A DNA stretch of 54,380 bases from assembly GCF_017472245.1 (NCBI RefSeq), contig NZ_JAFUQR010000004.1:1-54380 (forward strand). Reading direction: 5' to 3'. Shown one piece after another: positions 9,354 to 22,692 of this stretch. Source of the stretch: Chlamydia sp. (GTDB lineage Bacteria > Chlamydiota > Chlamydiia > Chlamydiales > Chlamydiaceae). Each line of letters begins with the position of its first letter. Positions within the stretch are counted from its first letter, which is position 1. The notes under the pieces were generated by a model. That model did no database searches. It saw nothing but the letters and a program-made list of their open reading frames with translations, and was not told where the DNA came from. The position numbers were made by a program, and so were the translations under genes.

Positions 9354-10472
9354 GTGGCTTTGCGTTTTGAGATTCTGCATCAATCTAAGAAATCTAGAGC
9401 TCGAGTGGGGCGAATAGAGACTGCACATGGGTATATTGATACGCCAGCTTTTGTTCCTGTAGCTACAAATGGGGCATTAAAAGGTGTTTTGGATCATAGC
9501 CAAATCCCGCTCATGTTTTGTAACACATATCATCTCATTATTCATCCCGGGACTGAAGCTATTGCTGCTATGGGGGGATTGCATCAGTTTATTGGTAGAA
9601 ACGCACCCATTATTACAGATTCCGGAGGATTTCAAATTTTTAGCTTGGCTTATGGTTCTGTTGCTGCAGAGATTAAAAGTTGCGGTAAGAAGAAAGGAGA
9701 TTCTGGCATTCTTAAAATTGATGATGAGGGGGCGTGGTTTAAATCTTATCGTGATGGACGTAAGCTATTTTTGTCTCCAGAGATTTCTGTTCAAGCGCAG
9801 AAAGATTTAGGTGCAGACATTATTATTCCTTTAGATGAGCTTCTACCTTTTCATACAGATTCCGCATATTTTCATCAGGCATCTTGCCGAACTTATGCAT
9901 GGGAAAAACGGTCTTTAGATTGCCACTTAAAAAATCCCGGGATCCAGTCGATGTATGGCGTAATCCATGGGGGAACTTTTCCAGATCAAAGAAAACTTGG
10001 GTGCCAGTTTGTCGAAAATTTGCCTTTTGATGGATCTGCTATTGGTGGAAGCTTAGGGAAAAATCTTCAAGATATTGTGTCTGTGGTTGATGTAACTACC
10101 ACTAATCTTTCTGCGGAAAGACCAAGACATTTGTTGGGGATAGGAGATCTTCCTTCCATCTGGGCAACAGTTGGATTTGGGATAGATTCTTTCGATAGCT
10201 CTTATCCGACCAAAGCAGCGCGTCATGGTATGATTTTGACATCACAAGGACCTTTAAAGATTAATAATCAACGATATGCTTCTGATCTTAATCCCATAGA
10301 GCCAGGATGTTTTTGTCCTGCATGCTCACAAGGAATATCACGCGCTTATTTAAGACATTTATTTAAAGTACATGAACCTAACGCGGGTATTTGGGCATCT
10401 ATTCATAACATGTACCATATGCAAAAAGTAATGAAAGAAATTCGAGAAGATATTCTAAACAATCGCATTTAA
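9354..10472 (+). CDS. tgt: tRNA-guanine (queuine) transglycosylase
   Basis: A 372-residue bacterial-type TGT, which exchanges G34 of GUN-anticodon tRNAs for a deazaguanine base. The catalytic general base lies in TDSGGFQIFSL (Asp89) and the nucleophile in GIDSFDSSYPT (Asp281). The zinc site is C319-x-C321-x2-C324 plus a His near residue 350 (SIHNMYH). GGSLGKNL replaces the more usual substrate-loop sequence. Chlamydiae lack de novo queuosine synthesis genes, and I recall a report that C. trachomatis TGT accepts salvaged queuine, so altered base specificity is plausible. The GTG start has AAGGA upstream. Confidence 0.95.
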   Translation: MALRFEILHQSKKSRARVGRIETAHGYIDTPAFVPVATNGALKGVLDHSQIPLMFCNTYHLIIHPGTEAIAAMGGLHQFIGRNAPIITDSGGFQIFSLAYGSVAAEIKSCGKKKGDSGILKIDDEGAWFKSYRDGRKLFLSPEISVQAQKDLGADIIIPLDELLPFHTDSAYFHQASCRTYAWEKRSLDCHLKNPGIQSMYGVIHGGTFPDQRKLGCQFVENLPFDGSAIGGSLGKNLQDIVSVVDVTTTNLSAERPRHLLGIGDLPSIWATVGFGIDSFDSSYPTKAARHGMILTSQGPLKINNQRYASDLNPIEPGCFCPACSQGISRAYLRHLFKVHEPNAGIWASIHNMYHMQKVMKEIREDILNNRI

Positions 10473-10570
10473 GTCTAATTTTAAGAAATTTTTTGTGTTT
10501 TTCTTTTGTTTAGTAGAAATTCTTCCGCCGACCACTTGTTTGATCTGAAGGCAAAATAAAGGAGAGAACC

Positions 10571-11272
10571 ATGGATTCTGTCAGGAGTATTACTCCACAA
10601 GATAAAATATCTTTTCCACTAACAAATAATCGGAATCCTTTTGATAAGATAGCAGCGGCTAGTAAGAAAATTTCAATGGTTTTCATGTTTTTAGGGACTG
10701 TTTTGGCAGGTGTCGGGGTATACGGTATCGTTGGTGGCTGGGGCACCTTTACTACTTGTTTGGGAACATTGATTATTGCCGGAATTGTTTTAGTTGCTGG
10801 GATTTTGTTTGCAATTTTAAATTTTTGTTTGATCCGGGGCAAGCTGGAAAAACAAATAGTTTTAATGGAACAGGATTTGTCGGATGCTCCTTATATGCAA
10901 GAAGAACAAGCACTCCCTCTTATTGAAAACGCATCTTGTTCTTATGAACCTGATATCTTTAGTCCAGAAAAAGTGCAGAAAGAAGGTCCACTTGTTTTAC
11001 AAAATCAGCACGACCAAGCTTCCCGCAAATATATCGTTATAGGAGAGAAAATAAAAGAGCTTGTTAGGGTAGGGAGATTCAATGCTAAAGGAGAAAAAGT
11101 TTTAGAAGAAAATGTAAATGTAAAACTGCCTTTTGTCCGTGTTTGGGATGAGTTGTTCATATTTGGAAACGAAGGAGAGGTTATACGTTTAGATGGTTTT
11201 TGTTGCAAAATATTACCAATAGAGACGGAAGAAGAATCTCCTAGACAAAATGAAGAGACTAAACAGCATTAA
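10571..11272 (+). CDS. Candidate inclusion membrane protein (CT192-like)
   Basis: A 233-residue protein with a ~32-residue polar N-terminus and two adjacent long hydrophobic helices (about 33-56 and 60-87) joined by a short Gly/Thr turn, the Inc bilobed signature. A C-terminal, mostly polar and acidic domain of ~145 residues follows, with no motif I recognise. GGAGAG lies a few bases before the ATG, so the start is well supported. By order it is CT192, listed among predicted Incs as I recall. It sits between housekeeping genes tgt and the dciA-like gene. Confidence 0.75.
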   Translation: MDSVRSITPQDKISFPLTNNRNPFDKIAAASKKISMVFMFLGTVLAGVGVYGIVGGWGTFTTCLGTLIIAGIVLVAGILFAILNFCLIRGKLEKQIVLMEQDLSDAPYMQEEQALPLIENASCSYEPDIFSPEKVQKEGPLVLQNQHDQASRKYIVIGEKIKELVRVGRFNAKGEKVLEENVNVKLPFVRVWDELFIFGNEGEVIRLDGFCCKILPIETEEESPRQNEETKQH

Positions 11273-11426
11273 TAAAAAACTCAGATATGTTTACAACTTG
11301 AGTAGTGATGTCTTTCATGATACTCGCGCTAATGTTTTTGACTTTTTTAGTGCGCAACGAGTATAAGGGCCTTCTTCCTAGGCATTCTGCGAAATAAGTG
11401 CGCTTTGCATATATCGAAGGAGCGTT

Positions 11427-14194
<2,768 letters not shown>

Positions 14195-14208
14195 GAGACT
14201 GAACCGCT

Positions 14209-16716
14209 ATGTTAGATAAAGAAGAAATCATCGTCCCTAAAAATCTTGAAGAAGAAATGAAGGAAAGCTACCTTCGTTATTCCATGTCTGTGATTATTTC
14301 TAGGGCTTTGCCTGATGCTAGGGATGGGTTGAAACCGTCTCAACGGCGTATTTTATATGCTATGAAGCAGTTAAACCTTACTCCAGGGGCAAAGCATAGA
14401 AAATGTGCGAAAATCTGTGGGGATACTTCTGGGGATTACCATCCACATGGGGAAAGTGTTATCTATCCTACTTTGGTACGAATGGCTCAAGATTGGGCGA
14501 TGCGCTACCCTCTTGTCGATGGGCAAGGAAATTTTGGCTCCATAGACGGAGATCCTGCTGCCGCTATGCGATATACGGAAGCTCGTTTGACTCATAGTGC
14601 AATCTTCTTACTAGAAGATTTGGATAAAGATACCGTAGACATGGTTCCAAATTACGATGAAACCAAATATGAGCCTGTAGTCTTTCCTTCAAAATTTCCT
14701 AATTTACTTTGTAATGGATCCTCTGGAATAGCTGTGGGAATGGCGACAAATATTCCTCCACACAATTTGGGAGAACTCATTGAAGCTACCCTGTTGGTTT
14801 TAGCGAACAGTCAAACTTCCATAGAGGAAATTTTAGAAGTTATGCCTGGTCCAGATTTCCCAACAGGGGGGATTATTTGCGGTACTGAAGGGATTCGCTC
14901 TACTTATTATACTGGTAGGGGAAAATTACGTGTACGCGCTCGCATGCATGTAGAAGAAAACTCGGATAAGCAGAGAGAGAATATTATTCTCACGGAGATG
15001 CCTTATAACGTTAATAAATCGCGATTGATTGAACAGATAGCAGAATTGATCAATGAGAAAACTTTAACAGGAATATCTGATGTCCGTGATGAGTCTGATA
15101 AAGATGGTATTCGTGTTGTATTAGAGTTGAAAAAAGGAGAATCTTCTGAAGTTGTCATTAACCGTCTGTATAAATTTACGGACGTGCAGGTAACGTTTGG
15201 AGCTAACATGTTAGCTCTGGATAAGAATCTTCCTCGAACGATGAACATTCATAGGATGATTTCTGCTTGGATCCGTCACCGTATGGATGTTATTCGACGC
15301 AGAACTCGTTATGAGCTAAATAAGGCAGAAGCGCGGGCTCATATACTGGAAGGCTTTTTAAAAGCTCTTTCTTGTATGGATGAAATTGTAAAAACAATTC
15401 GAGAAAGTTCAAATAAAGAACACGCGAAGCAGCTGTTGGTTGAACTATTTGGTTTTTCAGAAGCACAAGCATTAGCAATCCTCGAACTTCGATTATACCA
15501 GCTCACAGGACTGGAAGCTGATAAGGTACAGAAAGAGTATAGTGAGCTTTTAGAGAAAATTACTTATTATCGCCAAGTTTTAGCTGAAGAAGAGTTGGTC
15601 AAAAATATTATCCGGGAAGAATTGCAAGAACTGCACAAAGTGCATAAGACACCTCGCCGTACTACTATTGAGATGGATGCCGGAGATATTCGGGACATAG
15701 AGGATATTATTTCCGATGAATCAGTAATTATTACCATTTCTGGAGATGACTATGTAAAACGTATGCCAGTGAAAGTCTTCCGTGAACAAAAGAGAGGGGG
15801 ACAAGGAGTAACTGGGTTCGATATGAAAAAGGGCTCAGATTTTTTAAAAGCTGTTTATTCTGCATCAACGAAAGATTATTTGCTAATTTTCACTAATTTT
15901 GGTCAATGCTACTGGCTAAAAGTCTGGCAACTTCCAGAAGGAGAACGAAGAGCGAAAGGAAAACCCATCATCAATTTTCTAGAAGGAATTCGTCCTGGTG
16001 AGCAGGTTGCTGCAGTTCTTAATGTTAAACGTTTCGAACAAGGTGAATATCTCTTTTTAGCTACGAAAAAAGGCGTTGTTAAAAAAGTCTCCTTGGAAGC
16101 TTTTGGAAGTCCACGTAAGAAAGGGATAAAAGCTTTAGAAATAGATGATGGAGATGAACTTATCGCTGCTCGCCATATAGTGAATAGTGAAGAAAAAGTT
16201 ATGTTATTTACGCGTCTCGGTATGGCTGTAAGATTCCCTCATGATAAGGTACGCCCGATGGGGCGTGCTGCGCGAGGCGTGCGTGGGGTTACTTTAAAAA
16301 ATGAGCAAGATTTCGTAGTCAGTTGTCAAGTTGTGACAGATGATCAAAGTGTTTTGGTTGTTTGTGATAATGGGTTTGGAAAACGTTCTTTGGTTTGTGA
16401 TTTTAGAGAGACAAATCGAGGAAGTGTTGGTGTTCGTTCCATTTTGATTAATCAAAGAAACGGAAATGTATTGGGAGCTATCTCAGTAGTAGATCATGAT
16501 AGTATTTTACTTATGTCTGCTCAGGGGCAAGCAATTCGAATCAATATGCAAGATGTGCGGGTGATGGGAAGATCTACACAAGGTGTTCGCCTTGTGAATC
16601 TTCGAGAAAGCGATACTCTTGTTGCCATGGAGAAGATATCTCTAAATACAGAATCTGGGGCTGATGAAAATGTTATGAGCATACAGTCTGAATTAGCAGA
16701 TAAGGTAAAGGAATAA
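14209..16716 (+). CDS. gyrA: DNA gyrase subunit A
   Basis: An 835-residue breakage-reunion subunit. The catalytic Tyr122 lies in [10 protein letters not shown] and the quinolone-resistance region reads [15 protein letters not shown], so Ser83 is wild type and Pro occupies the position equivalent to E. coli Asp87 (numbering coincides with E. coli). The C-terminal beta-pinwheel keeps a GyrA-box-like KRGGQG motif, which distinguishes gyrase from ParC. It forms the A2B2 holoenzyme with GyrB encoded 14 bp upstream. AGGAG precedes the ATG. Confidence 0.97.
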   Translation: MLDKEEIIVPKNLEEEMKESYLRYSMSVIISRALPDARDGLKPSQRRILYAMKQLNLTPGAKHRKCAKICGDTSGDYHPHGESVIYPTLVRMAQDWAMRYPLVDGQGNFGSIDGDPAAAMRYTEARLTHSAIFLLEDLDKDTVDMVPNYDETKYEPVVFPSKFPNLLCNGSSGIAVGMATNIPPHNLGELIEATLLVLANSQTSIEEILEVMPGPDFPTGGIICGTEGIRSTYYTGRGKLRVRARMHVEENSDKQRENIILTEMPYNVNKSRLIEQIAELINEKTLTGISDVRDESDKDGIRVVLELKKGESSEVVINRLYKFTDVQVTFGANMLALDKNLPRTMNIHRMISAWIRHRMDVIRRRTRYELNKAEARAHILEGFLKALSCMDEIVKTIRESSNKEHAKQLLVELFGFSEAQALAILELRLYQLTGLEADKVQKEYSELLEKITYYRQVLAEEELVKNIIREELQELHKVHKTPRRTTIEMDAGDIRDIEDIISDESVIITISGDDYVKRMPVKVFREQKRGGQGVTGFDMKKGSDFLKAVYSASTKDYLLIFTNFGQCYWLKVWQLPEGERRAKGKPIINFLEGIRPGEQVAAVLNVKRFEQGEYLFLATKKGVVKKVSLEAFGSPRKKGIKALEIDDGDELIAARHIVNSEEKVMLFTRLGMAVRFPHDKVRPMGRAARGVRGVTLKNEQDFVVSCQVVTDDQSVLVVCDNGFGKRSLVCDFRETNRGSVGVRSILINQRNGNVLGAISVVDHDSILLMSAQGQAIRINMQDVRVMGRSTQGVRLVNLRESDTLVAMEKISLNTESGADENVMSIQSELADKVKE

Positions 16717-16717
16717 A

Positions 16718-17329
16718 GTGTTTATCGTAGTAGAAGGCGGAGAGGGTGCCGGAAAGACGCTGTTTATACAAGCGCTTGCTGAACGTTTAGCGCAAGAAGA
16801 AAGAGAAGTTATAACAACCAGAGAGCCGGGTGGAAGTGCTCTTGGGGAGCGTATCCGGGGAATATTATTGGATCCTGAACAGCAAGTATATTCTTATGCA
16901 GAGTTATTGTTGTTTTTGGCTGCGCGAGCTCAGCATATTCAAGAAAAAATTATGCCGGCTCTTAAAGCAGGGAAAATAGTTATTTGTGATCGTTTTCATG
17001 ATTCTACTATTGTATATCAAGGAATTGCCGGTGGATTAGGGGAAGCTTTTGTTACAAATTTATGTTATCACGTGGTAGGAGAAGAACCTTTCCTTCCAGA
17101 TATGACATTTTTATTAGATTTACCGGAGGAAGAAGGGTTATCAAGAAAGGCTCGGCAAAAGCTTTTTGATAAATTCGAACAAAAACCACAATTTTTCCAC
17201 CGGGCTGTTAGAGAAGGATTTCTTTCTTTAGTGGAGAAGGCTCCAGAAAGATATAAGATTTTGGACGCCCTTTTGCCGACAGAGGTTTCTATTGATCAAG
17301 CTTTTTTGCAGATCCAAGCATTAATATAG
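16718..17329 (+). CDS. tmk: Thymidylate kinase
   Basis: A 203-residue dTMP kinase (dTMP + ATP to dTDP). The P-loop GGEGAGKT (residues 7-14) is at the extreme N-terminus, TTREPGGS is the substrate loop, [12 protein letters not shown] is the DR motif, and a LID-like SRKARQK lies near 150. The GTG start is one base after the gyrA stop, so translation is probably coupled. Older annotations may call this tdk; the motifs say thymidylate, not thymidine, kinase. It precedes holB, a frequent bacterial pairing. Confidence 0.95.
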   Translation: MFIVVEGGEGAGKTLFIQALAERLAQEEREVITTREPGGSALGERIRGILLDPEQQVYSYAELLLFLAARAQHIQEKIMPALKAGKIVICDRFHDSTIVYQGIAGGLGEAFVTNLCYHVVGEEPFLPDMTFLLDLPEEEGLSRKARQKLFDKFEQKPQFFHRAVREGFLSLVEKAPERYKILDALLPTEVSIDQAFLQIQALI

Positions 17330-17343
17330 AAAGAGAGATTTTG

Positions 17344-18219
17344 ATGGAAAGTTCTGCTTGGGATCTTCTTATACAAAAAATCCAGGATCAGAAGATTCCC
17401 TCTGCCATTATTTTACATGGTCAGGACTTGTCTGCTTTGTCCGTTCGGGCTTATGAATTCGCTTGTACAGTCATTCAAAAAAGCATGCCGGAAGCTGCTT
17501 ATAAATTAGCGAATAGATTACATCCAGATATCTATGAGTATTCTCCTCAAGGTCGAGGGCGTCTTCATACGATAGAGACTCCTCGAGCAATTAGAAAAGA
17601 GATTTGGATATATCCTTACGAAAGTCCATATAAAATTTATATTATTTACGAAGCTGATAGAATAACCTTAGATGCGATATCAGCCTTTTTAAAGCTACTG
17701 GAAGATCCACCTCACTATAGTATATTGATACTTGTATCTGCATTGCCTCAAAGGTTGCCGCCGACAATTCGATCTAGGTGTATAGCTTTTCATATTCCTG
17801 TCAAAGAAAAGCAAACTCTGCTTGATCAGAAAGAGATTCTGTTTTTGATTAGTTTAGCTCAAGGGAAAGAATCTGTGACAAAAGTAGGGGCTTTAGTGAA
17901 AGGAGCTCTTGACGAAGATAAACAACTTCTTCGAGATAAAACTAAAACAATGCTAACGGTTCTTTTGCAATTATTTAGAGACCGTTTCTTTTTAGCTAAA
18001 AAGGTATCGGAGTCTTTGCTTGAGCATACAGAATTTTTAAATGAGATAAAAGCTATACCAGTATATCCTTTGGAAGAAGCTCTTACTATTATTTCCCACG
18101 CCGTGCAAGCTTTAGACACATACTCTTCTGCATCAAGCTGTCTTGAATGGGTTTGCTTACAGCTATGGTCTTTCAAGAATCGTCAACAGATTGCTAAAAG
18201 CAATCAGAAGATAAATTAA
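17344..18219 (+). CDS. holB: DNA polymerase III delta-prime-like subunit
   Basis: A 291-residue clamp-loader subunit. Visible are the AAA+ sensor region FLKLLEDPPHYSILILVSALPQ (in two parts) and the diagnostic PPTIRSRC motif. The Walker A region (HGQDLSALSVRAYEFA) lacks GKT, as expected for a non-ATPase delta-prime. It would help load the beta clamp at primer-template junctions. I use ATG 17344 rather than the adjacent TTG 17341; AGAGAG lies just upstream. It ends overlapping pgl (opposite strand) by 4 bp. Confidence 0.88.
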   Translation: MESSAWDLLIQKIQDQKIPSAIILHGQDLSALSVRAYEFACTVIQKSMPEAAYKLANRLHPDIYEYSPQGRGRLHTIETPRAIRKEIWIYPYESPYKIYIIYEADRITLDAISAFLKLLEDPPHYSILILVSALPQRLPPTIRSRCIAFHIPVKEKQTLLDQKEILFLISLAQGKESVTKVGALVKGALDEDKQLLRDKTKTMLTVLLQLFRDRFFLAKKVSESLLEHTEFLNEIKAIPVYPLEEALTIISHAVQALDTYSSASSCLEWVCLQLWSFKNRQQIAKSNQKIN

Positions 18220-18986
18220 AACATTTCTAGCTTGCAGTCTGCGGGAATATCCGCGAGATCTGTTCTGCTACAGCAGTCGGAAGATAGCACCCATTGCAAA
18301 GGATTGAGTGAAGTTCCTACTCGCTCTATAGGATAGGTGTCTCTACCTAAAGGATGAAGAAGTCTATGAAAAAGGTCTTGTTTTACAGATCCTTGAACGT
18401 AAGCAACAAGATGTCTTGCTTGTCGAACAACAGGAAAAGTTAAGGTCATACGACGAGTATGTAACTGTGGGACCTCATTGAAGACTACTAGACGCTCTTT
18501 TTCTTCTAAAGCTTTAGTCCCTGGAAAAAGAGAAAGAGTGTGACCGTCCTTACCGACTCCAAGCATAACCATATCAAAAATGGCATCAGGGATTTGGTCC
18601 TGAATAAGACCCTCGTAAGCTATATCTCCTTTAGGATTCGCAGTATCCATCCGAAAGATCTGAGTATCTGGGACGTGTAATCCTTTTAAAATCTCCATAG
18701 CTTTTATATAATTATTCCCTGCCTCTAAATCTTCACTTGCACGCTCATCTCCCCAAAATAAAAAAATCTTGGAACAATCTAAAATAGCAGCACGTTTTTT
18801 AACGATTTCCTGGAAGATCCGTAAGGGAGTTCTCCCCCCAGAAAGAGCAACATAGAAAGCCCCACGCTTCTGAATCGCTTTATTTGCTGTGGAGATCCAA
18901 TCGTAGCATGCTATCTGCAAAAAATCTTCTTCTGATCCAGCAACAAGCATTCTATTCGCATCATTTAGGCTAATAAGGGTAGCCAT
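18216..18986 (-). CDS. pgl: 6-phosphogluconolactonase
   Basis: A 256-residue lactonase of the NagB/Pgl (DevB) family, hydrolysing 6-phosphogluconolactone in the oxidative pentose phosphate pathway. Motifs are ALSGGRTPLRIFQEI (phosphate binding, residues 46-60), IFLFWGDER and MVMLGVGKDGHTLSLFPGT. It is 23 bp after zwf on the same strand, so the first two pathway enzymes are co-transcribed. By order it is CT186 (devB). Its 3' end overlaps holB tail to tail by 4 bp, leaving no room for a separate terminator. Confidence 0.94.
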   Translation of the reverse strand: MATLISLNDANRMLVAGSEEDFLQIACYDWISTANKAIQKRGAFYVALSGGRTPLRIFQEIVKKRAAILDCSKIFLFWGDERASEDLEAGNNYIKAMEILKGLHVPDTQIFRMDTANPKGDIAYEGLIQDQIPDAIFDMVMLGVGKDGHTLSLFPGTKALEEKERLVVFNEVPQLHTRRMTLTFPVVRQARHLVAYVQGSVKQDLFHRLLHPLGRDTYPIERVGTSLNPLQWVLSSDCCSRTDLADIPADCKLEMF

Positions 18987-19009
18987 GTGTTAACCTCTTG
19001 CAAAATAAA

Positions 19010-20533
19010 TTAATAAGCACGCCACGATCTCCCATCTTTGGATAACAATTCATCGGCTTCTTGAGGACGTAAGGACCCTGCAGCATAATTTGGAAAAGTA
19101 GGAGTCTTATTAGACCATAGTTGCAGTAAAGGAGAAAAAAGTTCCCAAGATGCTAATACTTCTTCATTACTGGTGAACAGCGTTCTGTCGCCAAGAATAC
19201 AATCACAAAGCAATCGTTCATAAGCTTCGGGAGTGACTGTATTGAAATAGCTGTCGTAACGAAAATCCATTTTCACAGGGCGTACAAGTTTATTTGTTCC
19301 AGGAACTTTGCAGTTAAATTGCAACGCAACACCTTCATCTGGTTGAATTCGGATAATCAACAAATCATTTTCTAAGGGACATAGGGGACAGGATTCGGCG
19401 TTAAATAAATTGTAACTAGATTTTTTGAAAATTATAGCAATATCCGTTGTTCTTTTAGGCAAACGTTTTCCTGCTTGTAGATAAAAAGGAACCCCTTTCC
19501 AGCGAGGATTGTCAATAAATAGCTTCAAAGCAACATAGGTTTCTACTAAAGAATTTGGGTTAACATTTTCTTCCTCTCGATAACCTAGGACAGAGACCCC
19601 TTGTACGGTTCCTTCTCCATATTGACCACGAACTACATCTTGCTCTTGAATGGGAAGAATTTTTCTTAAAATTTTGATTTTCTCTTTTTTAATCTCTTCC
19701 GACGAAAACTCAGAAGGAGGCTCCATAGTAAGCAGACACAGTAATTGTGTTAGGTGGTTTTGTACCATGTCGCGTAACATACCGGATTTTTCAAAAAAGT
19801 TTCCCCTAGATCCTATGCCGATGGACTCGCTAACGCTGATCTGCACGTGGTCTATATATTGAGAGTTCCAACAAGATTCGAATAACGTATTAGCAAAACG
19901 AATAGTTAAAATATTTTGAACAGTTTCTTTTCCTAGGTAATGATCGATTCGATAAACAGACGCTTCATTAATATTTGAATCAATACATTGCTGAAGTTCT
20001 TGAGCTGTTTCTAAATTCACTCCAAAGGGTTTTTCTATAATCAATCTAGACCAAGGCTGGTCAATTCCTTGCTCATGATAAAATAATTGGTGCCTATTCA
20101 AATTGCGAATAATCTCTTGAAAGTAATCGGGGGGTGTCGATAAATAGAACAGTCGATTACCTTGTGTTCCATATTGTTGGTCTAATTGTTCCAAAAAAGT
20201 TTTTAAGGAAGTGTATCCATCTTCATCAGAAAAATTTGCTTGATGATAAAACACTCTGCTTTCAAGACTTTCCCAAACTCGAATGTCTATTTCTGCTGAA
20301 TGAGAAAAATTTTGAATAGCTTGTTTCATTTCTTCGCGAAACTGTTCATGAGATTTGGGTCGTCTAGCGAAGCCAACACAAACAAAATTTTCGGACAAAC
20401 GTCCTTCCTTTGTTAAATTATACAAGGCTGGAAATAGCTTTCTGGAGGTTAAATCTCCTGTAGCACCAAAGATAACCATGACGCAATGAGGACAAGATGG
20501 CAACGCAGGCCCATTTTCTTTTGTTTCTTCCAT
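19010..20533 (-). CDS. zwf: Glucose-6-phosphate 1-dehydrogenase
   Basis: A 507-residue enzyme oxidising glucose-6-phosphate to 6-phosphogluconolactone with NADP+. Motifs are the dinucleotide-binding VIFGATGDLTSRKLFPALY near the N-terminus, the active-site signature RIDHYLGKETVQN with the catalytic His, and IIEKPFG. I take the ATG at 20533; an in-frame TTG at 20578 would add 15 residues unlike the family N-terminus. It is followed 23 bp later by pgl. In Chlamydia the pathway supplies NADPH and pentoses from imported glucose-6-phosphate. Confidence 0.94.
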   Translation of the reverse strand: MEETKENGPALPSCPHCVMVIFGATGDLTSRKLFPALYNLTKEGRLSENFVCVGFARRPKSHEQFREEMKQAIQNFSHSAEIDIRVWESLESRVFYHQANFSDEDGYTSLKTFLEQLDQQYGTQGNRLFYLSTPPDYFQEIIRNLNRHQLFYHEQGIDQPWSRLIIEKPFGVNLETAQELQQCIDSNINEASVYRIDHYLGKETVQNILTIRFANTLFESCWNSQYIDHVQISVSESIGIGSRGNFFEKSGMLRDMVQNHLTQLLCLLTMEPPSEFSSEEIKKEKIKILRKILPIQEQDVVRGQYGEGTVQGVSVLGYREEENVNPNSLVETYVALKLFIDNPRWKGVPFYLQAGKRLPKRTTDIAIIFKKSSYNLFNAESCPLCPLENDLLIIRIQPDEGVALQFNCKVPGTNKLVRPVKMDFRYDSYFNTVTPEAYERLLCDCILGDRTLFTSNEEVLASWELFSPLLQLWSNKTPTFPNYAAGSLRPQEADELLSKDGRSWRAY

Positions 20534-20642
20534 GGTATGACCTAGTATAGAGTGTGAATCTTTGAAGAGGAAATTCAAGATACCAAAAAAAAGAATATGT
20601 ATCTAAAAAGATTTCTCTCTAATCAAGAAGGTTCTATCGCTC

Positions 20643-21089
20643 TCAGTATAATTTTCGGGAATCTAAAAAGTTAGAAAGGATTATCGTCGCAGCAAGAGTG
20701 TCTGAAGAACTTTTCCGTTGTTTTCTATTTAGCCCGCAATCGCTTTTTAACATACGTTCGGCTTGTGCTGAAGACAAACGTTCATCCCAAAGGATCACTT
20801 CCAGAGGAAGTTTTTCTTGAATGAGTGTTGCTAGTTCTTGAATTTCCTGTTGCACGCTAGAAGCATAAGCCTTTTGCATAGGTAGCGGATTCCCAAAGAC
20901 TACTGTCGTAATAGCTCGTTCTTTGATAATAGTAATAAGAGATTCCGCTGTTTGCGCAAGGGAGGGGCGAGTCTCTATAAATCCTATAGGCAAAGTAACA
21001 AAAAGAGGAGCACTGGCAAAGGCTAAACCAGTACGTTTTTTTCCATAATCAACACCTAAGAACGCTTCTTTTTGTTTAAATGAGTTCAT
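20643..21089 (-). CDS. ruvX: YqgF/RuvX-family putative pre-16S rRNA nuclease
   Basis: A 148-residue RNase H-fold protein. GVDYGKKRTGLAF carries the first catalytic Asp, FGNPLPM the second strand motif, WDERLSSAQAE the Asp-Glu-Arg motif, and SSSDTLAATIIL the final Asp. The family processes the 5' end of 16S rRNA (YqgF). The ATG at 21089 has GGAG about eight bases upstream and overlaps the pyrG end by 14 bp. An upstream TTG (21128) has no comparable site and I reject it. By order it is CT184. Confidence 0.9.
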   Translation of the reverse strand: MNSFKQKEAFLGVDYGKKRTGLAFASAPLFVTLPIGFIETRPSLAQTAESLITIIKERAITTVVFGNPLPMQKAYASSVQQEIQELATLIQEKLPLEVILWDERLSSAQAERMLKSDCGLNRKQRKSSSDTLAATIILSNFLDSRKLY

Positions 21090-22692
21090 TAGCTTTCTCC
21101 AAAGAATAGGTTCGTGCTGCACGAACAAATTCTACAAAAAGCGGATGGGGCACAGCTAACTTTGATAAAAATTCCGGATGAAATTGTACGCCAAGCATCC
21201 ACCTGTGATTAGGGATTTCAACAATCTCACAAAGCTCTCCTTGAGGACAAATACCAGACACTTTTAATCCCTTATCTTGTAATCGATTAATGTAAGAAGG
21301 ATTCACTTCATAACGATGTCGATGACGCTCTTGTACAAGAGCTTTCTTGTAGGCGGTAAAAGCCAAAGAATCTGGATCAATCCGGCAAGGATAAGCTCCT
21401 AGCCGCATAGTTCCTCCCTTGATTACGCTATCTTGTCCTTGCATCATACAAATAACAGGATCGGGAGTGTGCGGATCCATTTCTAAAGAGTTCGCAAAAG
21501 GAATGTTTAAAACATATCTTGTATATTCAACAACCAAGGCTTGCATTCCTAAACAAATCCCGAAACAGGGAATATTATGCTCACGACAATAATGAGCTGC
21601 TAAAATTTTTCCTTCCCAACTTCTTGTTCCAAACCCTCCAGGAATTAAACATCCATCACACGTAGATAGACGTTCCAAAAGATCTTCTGAATCAGGAGAA
21701 ATAGGGACGACTTCAAGAGAGCAGTTAGTAGGGACGGAAGCATGAGAGAGAGATTCAAATACAGATTTATAAGCGTCTTTATGTTCTAAATATTTCCCGA
21801 CTAGCCCTATACGGATAACTGGACGTTTTTGATCACATAATGCATCAACAAGATTTTGCCAATCTGTGAGATCTAGGGGTTTTGGTGAAAAACCTAGTTT
21901 ATTTAACAAAAAGTTGGAGATATTTTCTTTTGCAAGCAGCAAAGGCATTTCATAGATAGACCATTCTAGATCTACAGCATTAAAAACAGCTTGCTCTGGC
22001 ACATTACAAAATAGACTAATTTTTCTTCTTATTTCTAAACTAAGTGGAGTTTCAGAACGGCACAAAATTGCATCTGGAGAAATCCCAATACTACGTAAAT
22101 TTTGCACAGAATGCTGGGTAGGCTTGGTTTTAATTTCCTTGGCAGCTTTGAGATAAGGGACATAGGTCATATGAATGCTAAGACAGTCTTTAGGGTGTTC
22201 GTAACGAAATTGCCGAACAGCTTCTAAGAAAGGGAGCGATTCTATATCGCCAATAGTACCACCAATTTCTACAATAAGAATATCTGGTTTGTGGTGTTCT
22301 GCACACGACTGAATAACATTGATAATCTCATTCGTTACGTGAGGAACTACTTGAACTGTGCTGCCGAGGAAATCACCATTTCGCTCCTTAGCGATTACTC
22401 TAGTGTAAATTTGTCCTGAAGTTGCAGTTGAGTATTTAGAGAGCTGTACGGACGAGAAGCGATGGTAATGACCGAGGTCTAAGTCTGTTTCTATCCCATC
22501 ATCTGTCACATATACCTCACCATGTTCGTAGGGGTTCATAGTCCCTGGGTCGACATTTAGGTATGGATCTAGCTTGAGCATCGCAACTTTCAAGTTTTGT
22601 TTCTCCAGTAGGAGAGCCAAAGAAGCTGCCGTCAGCCCTTTCCCTAAAGAAGAAACCACGCCTCCAGTTAAAAAGATGCTTTTGAAAGACAT
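21076..22692 (-). CDS. pyrG: CTP synthase
   Basis: A 538-residue enzyme that aminates UTP to CTP with glutamine. The synthetase domain starts with [19 protein letters not shown] (P-loop) and has [21 protein letters not shown] split across the UTP site. The class I glutamine amidotransferase domain shows [11 protein letters not shown], the nucleophile Cys in [10 protein letters not shown], and His/Glu in FHPEF. It overlaps kdsB by 25 bp and ruvX by 14 bp, giving a compact kdsB-pyrG-ruvX operon, as in other Chlamydia. Confidence 0.97.
   Translation of the reverse strand: MSFKSIFLTGGVVSSLGKGLTAASLALLLEKQNLKVAMLKLDPYLNVDPGTMNPYEHGEVYVTDDGIETDLDLGHYHRFSSVQLSKYSTATSGQIYTRVIAKERNGDFLGSTVQVVPHVTNEIINVIQSCAEHHKPDILIVEIGGTIGDIESLPFLEAVRQFRYEHPKDCLSIHMTYVPYLKAAKEIKTKPTQHSVQNLRSIGISPDAILCRSETPLSLEIRRKISLFCNVPEQAVFNAVDLEWSIYEMPLLLAKENISNFLLNKLGFSPKPLDLTDWQNLVDALCDQKRPVIRIGLVGKYLEHKDAYKSVFESLSHASVPTNCSLEVVPISPDSEDLLERLSTCDGCLIPGGFGTRSWEGKILAAHYCREHNIPCFGICLGMQALVVEYTRYVLNIPFANSLEMDPHTPDPVICMMQGQDSVIKGGTMRLGAYPCRIDPDSLAFTAYKKALVQERHRHRYEVNPSYINRLQDKGLKVSGICPQGELCEIVEIPNHRWMLGVQFHPEFLSKLAVPHPLFVEFVRAARTYSLEKANELI

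Noticed and set aside
20534..20578. 15-residue N-terminal extension of zwf from a TTG
   Set aside because: The ATG at 20533 gives the family's usual length and N-terminus; the extension has no ribosome site.
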